In this document: positions 57,785 through 64,000 of the stretch, one piece after another
Numbering within the stretch: the stretch's first letter is position 1
Layout: the number at the start of each line of letters is the position of its first letter
Origin: Diaphorobacter sp. HDW4A
GTDB taxonomy: Bacteria > Pseudomonadota > Gammaproteobacteria > Burkholderiales > Burkholderiaceae_C
DNA: 64,000 nucleotides
Direction: 5' to 3'
NCBI RefSeq assembly: GCF_011305995.1
Contig: NZ_CP049910.1
Span: 1,550,001 to 1,614,000, forward strand
Translations under genes and position numbers: made by a program
The notes under the pieces: generated by a model
What the model saw: only the letters and a program-made list of their open reading frames with translations
Told to the model about the DNA's origin: nothing
The model's database searches: none

Positions 57785-58597
57785 ATGTTTACCGATTCAC
57801 ACTGCCATCTCAATACTCCGGAGCTGCTTGAGCAGCTCACGCCCATCCGCGTCGCCATGGCCGAGGCCCAGGTGGACCGTGCGCTGTGCATCTGCACCAC
57901 GATGGAGGAATTCGAGGGTGTGCACCAGTTGGCGACGAGCTACGACAACTTCTGGGCGACCGTCGGCGTGCATCCCGACACCGAGGGCTTGACCGAGCCC
58001 AGCCTTGAGGATCTGCTGGCCCGCGCCGCCTTGCCACGCGTGGTCGCCATCGGTGAGACCGGTCTCGACTACTACGGCATGGAAGACCGCAAGGGCGGCC
58101 GCACCGTGGCCGATCTCGAATGGCAGCGCGAGCGCTTTCGCACCCACATCCGCGCCGCGCGCGTCTGCCGCAAGCCGCTGGTGATCCACACCCGCAGCGC
58201 GTCGGACGATACGCTGCGTCTGCTGCGCGAAGAGGGGGAAGACGGCGCTGGCAACCTGGCAGGCGGGGTGTTCCACTGTTTCACGGAAACAGCCGAGGTA
58301 GCGCGCGCGGCGCTCGATCTGGGCTACTACATCTCGTTCTCCGGAATCGTCACGTTCAAGAACGCGCAGCACCTGCGCGACGTCGCAGCCTTCGTGCCGA
58401 TGGATCGCATCCTGATCGAGACCGACAGCCCGTATCTCGCGCCCGTGCCTTATCGAGGGAAGGTGAACAATCCTTCCTACGTGCCTTTTGTTGCCAGGCA
58501 ATTGGCTGAAGTGAAGGGCATCAGCGTGCAAGATATCGCCGAGGCAACCAGCCGCAATTTCGATGAACTGTTTCTCAAAGGGAGCAACGCAGCATGA
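57785..58597 (+). CDS. TatD-family metal-dependent hydrolase/DNase
   Basis: TIM-barrel metallo-hydrolase of 270 residues. Metal ligands: FTDSHCHLNTPE at the N-terminus, VAIGETGLDYYG (Glu), VIHTRSASDD, VFHCFTETAE and ETDSPYLAPVPYRGKVNNPSY. This is the YcfH/TatD pattern; family members are 3'-5' exonucleases acting on DNA or D-aminoacyl-tRNA. Its stop overlaps the ankyrin gene start (ATGA). Confidence 0.93.
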   Translation: MFTDSHCHLNTPELLEQLTPIRVAMAEAQVDRALCICTTMEEFEGVHQLATSYDNFWATVGVHPDTEGLTEPSLEDLLARAALPRVVAIGETGLDYYGMEDRKGGRTVADLEWQRERFRTHIRAARVCRKPLVIHTRSASDDTLRLLREEGEDGAGNLAGGVFHCFTETAEVARAALDLGYYISFSGIVTFKNAQHLRDVAAFVPMDRILIETDSPYLAPVPYRGKVNNPSYVPFVARQLAEVKGISVQDIAEATSRNFDELFLKGSNAA

Positions 58598-59349
58598 TCA
58601 ACCGTCGGCAAACCATGCTCTGGCTGACCGCATCGTCCGCCGGACTGCTGTCCGCCTGTGCGCACGCCAGCGTCAGTGACGACTTCTTCACGTCCATCAT
58701 TCGCGACAACGCAAGTAACATCACCTCGCTGATGCAGCGCGGATTCGATCCCAACACGCTGAGCCCCGAAGGCCAGCCCGCGTTGGTCGTGGCGCTGCAG
58801 CGTGACTCGCAGCGAGCGTTTGACGCGCTGATGCAGTCCAAGAAGATCAAGGTCGAGCAGCGTAACAAGAAGGACGAAAGTGCGCTGATGATCGCCGCGA
58901 TCAAGGGCAACATTCCTGCAGCCAAGGCGCTGATCGCGCGCGACGGCGATGTCAACAAAACCGGCTGGACACCGCTGCACTACGCCGCCTCATGCACCAC
59001 CGATCAGGCTGTGCCCATGATCCAGTTGCTGCTCGAAAACCACGCTTATATCGATGCATCGTCGCCCAACGGCACGACGCCGCTAATGATGGCCGTGCGC
59101 TACGGCACGGCCGATGCAGCCAAGTTGCTGATCGAAGAGGGCGCCGATCCGAGCATCAAGAACGAAAAAGGCCTGACTGCCGCGGAGTTTGCGCGGCAGG
59201 CCGACCGCAATGACATGGTGCAGGTTGTGAACGACGCGATCCGAAAGCGCAGGCAGGCCGCTTCGGTGCGCAAGCCTGCTTCCCCCGCTTCTTCCGTGCC
59301 GGGCGTGTCCGTGGCCCCTGAAGCTCCCGCTCAGAAGGGAACTTGGTAA
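58594..59349 (+). CDS. ankyrin-repeat lipoprotein
   Basis: A 251-residue exported protein. The signal peptide (RRQTMLWLTASSAGLLSAC) ends in a lipobox LSAC, so it is probably a lipoprotein. Five ankyrin-like repeats lie at about 35-210, clearest in KDESALMIAAIKGNIPAAKALI, GWTPLHYAASC, NGTTPLMMAVRYGTADAAKLLI and KGLTAAEFARQADRNDM. The C-terminal 40 residues are Ala/Pro/Ser-rich. The start overlaps the tatD stop. This protein follows tatD in many Burkholderiales; its partner is unknown. Confidence 0.9.
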   Translation: MINRRQTMLWLTASSAGLLSACAHASVSDDFFTSIIRDNASNITSLMQRGFDPNTLSPEGQPALVVALQRDSQRAFDALMQSKKIKVEQRNKKDESALMIAAIKGNIPAAKALIARDGDVNKTGWTPLHYAASCTTDQAVPMIQLLLENHAYIDASSPNGTTPLMMAVRYGTADAAKLLIEEGADPSIKNEKGLTAAEFARQADRNDMVQVVNDAIRKRRQAASVRKPASPASSVPGVSVAPEAPAQKGTW

Positions 59350-59382
59350 CCAACTGCTAGCCGATCTATCCGCTCAGCATAC

Positions 59383-59423
59383 AAAAAACGGGCCATGCAG
59401 ATTGATTGCATGGCCCGTTTTTT
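59383..59423. terminator. bidirectional rho-independent terminator
   Basis: Perfect 17-bp inverted repeat AAAAAACGGGCCATGCA (59383-59399) and TGCATGGCCCGTTTTTT (59407-59423) with a 7-base loop. With A-tract and T-tract at its ends it can stop transcription from both the ankyrin gene and the convergent msbA gene. Confidence 0.9.
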
Positions 59424-59459
59424 ATGCGCCGGTTGGTGCGAGATACGGTGAAAAACGTA

Positions 59460-61253
59460 TCAGTTGTGAACCGATGAATGCGTCTGGAGTCGCGCATAGA
59501 GGCCGCCCAGTGCCATCAGCTCGGCATGCGTGCCTTGCTCGGCGATCTGGCCGCGTTCCATCACCACGACGCGGTCGGCGTGCTCGATGGTGGACAGGCG
59601 GTGGGCGATGACCAGCGTCGTGCGGCCGTTCATGAGGCGTTGCAGGGCTTCCTGTACCAAACGCTCGGATTCGGTGTCCAGGGCGGAGGTCGCTTCGTCG
59701 AGGATCAGGATCGGCGCATCCTTGTAGAGCGCGCGTGCAATCGCCAGACGCTGGCGCTGGCCGCCCGAGAGCTGGGTTGCGTTGTGACCCACGACGGTGT
59801 GGATGCCGTTTGGCAGCGTCGCCACGTGGCCCGCCAGATTGGCAGCTTTCAGGCAGTCGTGCACACGGGTTTCGTCCACTTCCGAGCCCAGCGCGACGTT
59901 GGCGGCGATCGAGTCGTTGAACATCACCACGTCCTGGCTCACCATGGCGAACTGCGAGCGCAGCGACGGCAGATTCCAGTCCTTGAGCGGCACGCCGTCG
60001 AGCGAGAGGTCGCCGGAAGTGGGGGTGATGAAGCGCGGCAGCAGGTTCACCAGCGTGGTTTTGCCGGCGCCCGATGGGCCGACCAGCGCGACGATCTCGC
60101 CCGCCTTGATGTCGAGCGACAGGCGGTTGAGCGCGGGCATCATGTCGGATTCAAACGACACGGTCACATCACGCAGCGAGATGCTGCCTTCTGCGCGTTC
60201 CTTGCAGTAACTACCGCCATCTTCTGTTTGCGTGTCGTTCAACAGCATCAGGCCGCGTTCCAGTGCCGCGACGCCGCGCGTGATCGGATTGGCCATGTCG
60301 GCAAGACGGCGGATGGGGGCGATCAGCATCAGCATGGCGGCGATGAACGAGGCGAATCCGCCCACCGTCACGTCAGTGGTCGCCAGGTTGCCATGGCTCT
60401 GCCAGAGCGCGATGCACAGCACGGCGGACAGCGCGACCGAGGCCAGCAGCTGGGTCAGGGGGGTCATGGCGGCCGAGGCGATGGTGGACTTGATCGCCAG
60501 CGTGCGCAGGTTGCGGCTCAGCACGCTGAAACGCTTGGTTTGGCCTTCTTCAGCGCCATGCAGGCGCACCATGCGGTGGGCAAGCACATTTTCTTCGACC
60601 ACGTAGGCGAGATCGTCGGTCGCCTGCTGGCTGCTCTTGGTGAGCTTGTAGAGGCGGCGCGAGAGCGTCTTCATGATCCACGAGACGGCGGGGCCCATCA
60701 CCAGCACGATCAGCGTGAGCTGCCAGTTCAGGTAAATCAGGTAAACAAAGAGGGCAACAGCGGTGAATCCGTCGCGCGAAATGCCCATCAGCGCCTGCAC
60801 CAGCGCGTTGAAACCGGTCTGCACCTCGTACACCACGGTGTTCGAGAGCGCGCTGGCCGACTGGCGCGAGAACAGGCTCATGTTGGTCAGCAGCAACCGC
60901 TCGAACAGCTGGGTGCGCAGCTTCAGCATGCCTTCGTTGGCGATGCGGGCAAGCGCGTAAGCGCCGCAGAACTGCGCGAGACCACGTACAAAGAACAGTC
61001 CTATCAAAAAGAGGGGAACCATCCAGAGGCTGAGCGATCCTTGAGTGAAGCCCTGATCAAGCAGTGGTTTAAGCAGTGCCGGCATCAGGGGTTCCGTGGC
61101 AGCACCAATCAAGGTGGCCACAAGGGCGATTGTCCAGCCCAGACGCTGGTTTCCAAAGTAAGGCAGCAGCCGCTTCAGACGTTGCAGAAGTGACAAGGAT
61201 TGAGTGGAGCCCGGCAAATTTGTTTGCACAGCGCTATGATTCGGGGATTGCAT
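59460..61253 (-). CDS. msbA: lipid A export ATP-binding/permease protein MsbA
   Basis: Homodimeric ABC flippase of 597 residues that moves lipid A-core across the inner membrane. The N-terminal six-helix domain (about 25-330) is followed by the ATPase with Walker A GPSGAGKTT (near residue 400), signature LSGGQRQRLAIARAL, Walker B ILILDEATSALD and the switch His in VIAHRLSTI. The start at 61253 lies in the region divergent from tolB. The downstream terminator is shared with the ankyrin gene. MsbA-like multidrug exporters are the alternative, but length and sequence fit MsbA. Confidence 0.92.
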   Translation of the reverse strand: MQSPNHSAVQTNLPGSTQSLSLLQRLKRLLPYFGNQRLGWTIALVATLIGAATEPLMPALLKPLLDQGFTQGSLSLWMVPLFLIGLFFVRGLAQFCGAYALARIANEGMLKLRTQLFERLLLTNMSLFSRQSASALSNTVVYEVQTGFNALVQALMGISRDGFTAVALFVYLIYLNWQLTLIVLVMGPAVSWIMKTLSRRLYKLTKSSQQATDDLAYVVEENVLAHRMVRLHGAEEGQTKRFSVLSRNLRTLAIKSTIASAAMTPLTQLLASVALSAVLCIALWQSHGNLATTDVTVGGFASFIAAMLMLIAPIRRLADMANPITRGVAALERGLMLLNDTQTEDGGSYCKERAEGSISLRDVTVSFESDMMPALNRLSLDIKAGEIVALVGPSGAGKTTLVNLLPRFITPTSGDLSLDGVPLKDWNLPSLRSQFAMVSQDVVMFNDSIAANVALGSEVDETRVHDCLKAANLAGHVATLPNGIHTVVGHNATQLSGGQRQRLAIARALYKDAPILILDEATSALDTESERLVQEALQRLMNGRTTLVIAHRLSTIEHADRVVVMERGQIAEQGTHAELMALGGLYARLQTHSSVHN

Positions 61254-61381
61254 TGAGGGCGGATTCTAAGGCTCAGCGTTGTTTACAGATTTCAGCACAG
61301 TTTGTCACATGGCTTGCTAGGCCATGTGTAACATGCGAAGCTCTGTTACCCGGCACGTCTACGGTATTTCGTTGGTACACA

Positions 61382-62710
61382 ATGACTATTGACCGAATTT
61401 TCCCTAAATTCAATACATCCTCCTTTGCGCAGACTCTGCGCGTCCCCCGGCGACAAGCTGTCGCTGCGATTGCCTCTCTCTCCGCATTGCCTGCGCTGGC
61501 GCAGTTCAAGGTCGAGATCACGGGCGTCGGCACGAAACAACGGCCGATCGCCATAGCCCCGTTCAAGGGCGAGGCGCAATCACCCCAAAAAATTTCCTCG
61601 ATCATTCGGGCCGATCTGGAGCGCAGTGGCGTCTTCATCGGTGTCGATGCGGCAGGTGATCAGCTCGATGAGGGCTCGCGCCCCGATCTGGCCGCTTGGC
61701 GTGCCCGCACGGCGGAGGCGCTTGCCGTGGGCAGCGTCAGCCGTCTGGGCGATGGTCGCTTCGATGTGCGTTTCCGTCTGTGGGACGCGATCAAGGCGCA
61801 GGATCTCGGTGGCCAGAGTTATGTGGTGACCCAGGCGGATTTGCGCCTCGTCGCGCACCGCATCTCCGACTACATCTACGAAAAGCTCACCGGCGAGCGC
61901 GGCGTGTTCTCCACACGCATCGCCTACGTCACCAAGAACGGTGGCCGCTACACCCTGTGGGTGGCGGATGCCGACGGCGAGAACTCGCAGTTGGCCTTTG
62001 GCAGCTCCGAGCCCATCATCTCGCCCGCCTGGTCGCCCTCTGGCACGCAGCTGGCCTACGTGTCATTCGAATCGCGCAAGCCAGTGGTCTACGTGCAGGA
62101 CGTCTCGTCCGGCAAGCGCCGCCTGATCGCCAATTTCCGCGGCTCCAACAGCGCGCCTGCCTGGTCGCCCGATGGCGGCACGCTGGCCGTGACGCTGAGC
62201 CGCGATGGCGGCTCGCAGCTCTACACCATCGGCGCCAATGGCGGCGGCGAGCCCAGGCGCCTGATGCAGAGCAGCGGTATCGACACCGAGCCCGTCTACT
62301 CGACCGATGGCCGCAGCATCTATTTCGTGAGCGATCGCGGTGGTGCGCCGCAGATCTACCGCGTGGGCGCGGGCGGCGGCAGTGCCGAGCGCGTGACCTT
62401 CAGCGGCTCCTACAACATTTCTCCGTCGATCAGCCCCGATGGCCAATACCTGGCCTACATCTCGCGGGTTGGCGGCGCATACAAACTGCACGTGATGGAT
62501 CTGAAGTCGGGATCTGTACAGGCCATCACGGAAACGTCAGCGGACGAAAGCCCCAGCTTCGCTCCCAACAGCAAGCTCATCGTCTATGCCTCCCAGCATG
62601 GCGGTCGCGATGCGCTCATGACGACGACGCTGGACGGCAAGATCAAGGCCCGCCTCGCGGGCCAAAGTGGAGACATTCGGGAACCCTCATGGGCCCCGTA
62701 TCAGAAGTAA
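61382..62710 (+). CDS. tolB: Tol-Pal system protein TolB
   Basis: Periplasmic beta-propeller of 442 residues in the Tol-Pal envelope complex. The N-terminus has a signal with Arg pair (PRRQAVAAIASLSALPALA, cleavage before QFKVEI), then the TolB N-domain (KQRPIAIAPFKGEAQ, IIRADLERSGVF). The six-bladed propeller repeats read SPAWSPSGTQLAYVS, APAWSPDGGTLAVTLS, EPVYSTDGRSIYFVSDRGG and SPSISPDGQYLAYIS. The start at 61382 gives the proper signal peptide; the frame runs open to 61076 without homology. The pal gene lies 55 bp downstream. The tolQRA genes, which normally precede it, are not in this position. Confidence 0.94.
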   Translation: MTIDRIFPKFNTSSFAQTLRVPRRQAVAAIASLSALPALAQFKVEITGVGTKQRPIAIAPFKGEAQSPQKISSIIRADLERSGVFIGVDAAGDQLDEGSRPDLAAWRARTAEALAVGSVSRLGDGRFDVRFRLWDAIKAQDLGGQSYVVTQADLRLVAHRISDYIYEKLTGERGVFSTRIAYVTKNGGRYTLWVADADGENSQLAFGSSEPIISPAWSPSGTQLAYVSFESRKPVVYVQDVSSGKRRLIANFRGSNSAPAWSPDGGTLAVTLSRDGGSQLYTIGANGGGEPRRLMQSSGIDTEPVYSTDGRSIYFVSDRGGAPQIYRVGAGGGSAERVTFSGSYNISPSISPDGQYLAYISRVGGAYKLHVMDLKSGSVQAITETSADESPSFAPNSKLIVYASQHGGRDALMTTTLDGKIKARLAGQSGDIREPSWAPYQK

Positions 62711-62765
62711 GCAGTATTTTTCCCCGAAATTTTTTTCATAGCACTGGTTCCCCAGGAGAACTTTC

Positions 62766-63317
62766 ATGATTCGTTTTGATTTCAAACGTGCAGCACTTGC
62801 ACTGACCATTACTGCCCTGATGGCAGGTTGCAGCTCCGGCGTGAAGCTCGATGACGCTCCCGTCGAAGACAAGGGCGCGACCTCCACCACCGGGCAAGGC
62901 AACAACGGCGCCGGCAGCGGTACCGGTCAAAGCACCGTGACTCCTGCCGACATGAACGGCTCGGCACGTGCCGGTCAAGGCCCTGTGGGCGTGGCTCACA
63001 TCGTCTACTTCGACTTCGACAGCTACACCGTCAAGTCCGAATACCAATCCGTGCTGGAAGGCCACGCTCGTTTCCTGAAGGCCAACAATGCCAAGAAGGT
63101 GAACCTGGAAGGTCACACCGACCAACGCGGTGGCAGCGAGTACAACCTGGCGCTGGGCCAAAAGCGTGCCGAAGCGGTGCGTCGTTCGCTGGCTCTGCTG
63201 GGCGTGCCTGATTCGCAGATGGAAGCCGTGAGCTTCGGCAAGGAAAAGCCTGCTTCGCAAGGCAACTCCGAAGACGCTTTCTCCCAAAACCGTCGCGTTG
63301 AATTCTCTTACCGTTGA
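62766..63317 (+). CDS. pal: peptidoglycan-associated lipoprotein Pal
   Basis: Outer-membrane lipoprotein of 183 residues anchoring the envelope to peptidoglycan and binding TolB. Signal lipobox LMAGC (lipidated Cys near residue 22), a Gly/Thr/Ser-rich linker, then the OmpA-like domain (about 75-183) with VYFDFDSYTVK, LEGHTDQRGGSEYNLALGQ and RVEFSYR. AGGAG lies upstream of the ATG. Its stop overlaps the cpoB start by one base (TGATG). Confidence 0.96.
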   Translation: MIRFDFKRAALALTITALMAGCSSGVKLDDAPVEDKGATSTTGQGNNGAGSGTGQSTVTPADMNGSARAGQGPVGVAHIVYFDFDSYTVKSEYQSVLEGHARFLKANNAKKVNLEGHTDQRGGSEYNLALGQKRAEAVRRSLALLGVPDSQMEAVSFGKEKPASQGNSEDAFSQNRRVEFSYR

Positions 63318-64000
63318 TGATGAAGCGCTCGTTTTCTCCACAACTTCCGCTGATGGCTGCGGTGCTGTGCGCCAGCTCGCTGCTGGGTGCCCCGGCACAT
63401 GCGGCCCTGTTTGAAGATGCTGAGGCACGACGTGCGATTCTGGAGATGCGGCAACGCGTGGACGCGATGCAGCAGTCCTCCCAGCGCAGCACAGAGCGTT
63501 CCGGAGACGATGTAGCGCAAATGCGCCGTAGCCTGCTCGACCTGCAGACACAGATTCAGTCTCTGCAGAGCGAACAGGCGCGGTTGCGCGGCCAGAATGA
63601 GCAGTTGCAAAAGGACGTGTCCGACCTGCAGCAGCGCATGAAGGATGTGGCCAAGGCGACCGATGAACGTCTGCGCCAGTTCGAACCGGTCTCGGTGACT
63701 GTCGATGGCAAGGAGTTCAAGGCCGACCCGGCCGAGAAGCGCGACTTCGAAGCGGCCATTGCCGTGTTCCGTACGGGCAAGTTCCCCGAAGCGGGCCAGG
63801 CATTCGCGGCCTTCACGCGCCAGTATCCGCAAAGCGGTTACATGCCTTCCGCACGTTTCTGGTTGGGCAACGCGCAGTACGCGCAGCGCGACTACACCAA
63901 CGCGATCAACAATTTCAAGTCGATCATGACCAACGCGCCGGACCACGCACGTGCGCCCGAAGCCGCGCTGTCCATCGCCAACTGCCAGGTGGAGTTGAAG
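63317..64000 (+). CDS. cpoB: cell division coordinator CpoB (YbgF), cut by window edge
   Basis: Periplasmic protein of the Tol-Pal operon that coordinates PBP1B and Tol during constriction. The visible 228 residues show a signal peptide (LPLMAAVLCASSLLGAPAHA), then a long coiled coil (about 30-115) rich in Gln, Arg and Glu. The start of the C-terminal TPR domain follows (KRDFEAAIAVFRTGKFPEAGQAF, SARFWLGNAQYAQRDYTNAINNF). The last TPRs lie beyond the right edge. Two adjacent ATGs at 63317 and 63320 are both possible starts. Confidence 0.93.
   Translation, partial: MMKRSFSPQLPLMAAVLCASSLLGAPAHAALFEDAEARRAILEMRQRVDAMQQSSQRSTERSGDDVAQMRRSLLDLQTQIQSLQSEQARLRGQNEQLQKDVSDLQQRMKDVAKATDERLRQFEPVSVTVDGKEFKADPAEKRDFEAAIAVFRTGKFPEAGQAFAAFTRQYPQSGYMPSARFWLGNAQYAQRDYTNAINNFKSIMTNAPDHARAPEAALSIANCQVELK

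Noticed and set aside
59478..61193. 571-codon plus-strand open frame opposite msbA
   Set aside because: Shadow of a conserved ABC exporter; no recognisable motif.

Overview
The window looks like part of the chromosome of a GC-rich betaproteobacterium of the order Burkholderiales, most likely family Comamonadaceae (Comamonas, Delftia or Acidovorax type). The grounds are the Bug/TctC solute-binding proteins, the gene orders mltG-tmk-holB-pilZ-tatD and tolB-pal-cpoB, the general Gram-negative porin and the many catabolic operons. The genus is an inference. No tRNA, rRNA, CRISPR array, intact insertion sequence or prophage was seen.

Region 1 (1-12.4 kb) is a kynurenine / 3-hydroxyanthranilate meta-cleavage island. 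On the minus strand a MFS aromatic-acid transporter is followed by an nba-type operon: aminomuconate semialdehyde dehydrogenase, a RidA-like protein, 2-oxopentenoate hydratase, oxalocrotonate decarboxylase, 2-aminomuconate deaminase and 3-hydroxyanthranilate dioxygenase (cut by the left edge). A GntR regulator and a PLP dehydratase precede it. Divergently, a three-gene TrpX-type ABC importer leads into kynureninase. The aldolase and acylating aldehyde dehydrogenase expected in an nba operon are absent.

Region 2 (12.5-31.1 kb) is mixed. It holds photolyase and a Cys-rich protein, an orphan Bug protein with a divergent AraC regulator, and a 165-bp inverted-repeat element next to an acyl-CoA dehydrogenase. 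A tight six-gene operon follows (quinone reductase, TauD-type dioxygenase, small hydrolase, DsbA-like, Rieske protein, acyl-CoA ligase), then a porin and a MFS carrier. After that come an Ig-domain remnant, a polysaccharide deacetylase, DUF2625 and DUF2938 proteins and a MerR regulator with a SoxR-box-like palindrome.

Region 3 (31.2-44.8 kb) has a five-gene operon with two beta-keto acid cleavage enzymes (BKACE/DUF849), an SDR dehydrogenase, a carboxymuconolactone-decarboxylase-like protein and a Bug protein. A divergent AraC regulator is preceded by a 21-bp-phased direct repeat. Next is a BaeSR/AdeRS-like two-component system divergent from a complete RND efflux operon.

Region 4 (44.8-53.3 kb) is a type VI secretion satellite: PP2C phosphatase, FHA protein TagH and TssA on the minus strand, and ClpV/TssH on the plus strand. 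ClpV is followed directly by a signal-less M15-type peptidoglycan peptidase and a small signal-peptide protein, a strong candidate effector-immunity pair. The rest of the T6SS is not in the window.

Region 5 (53.3-64 kb) is conserved housekeeping: ygfZ, mltG, tmk, holB, a pilZ-domain gene, tatD, an ankyrin lipoprotein, msbA, tolB, pal and cpoB (cut by the right edge).

Across the catabolic half, many unrelated genes share an AGGAGACA-type leader directly upstream of the start codon. Several operons have candidate operators, reported below with their limits.
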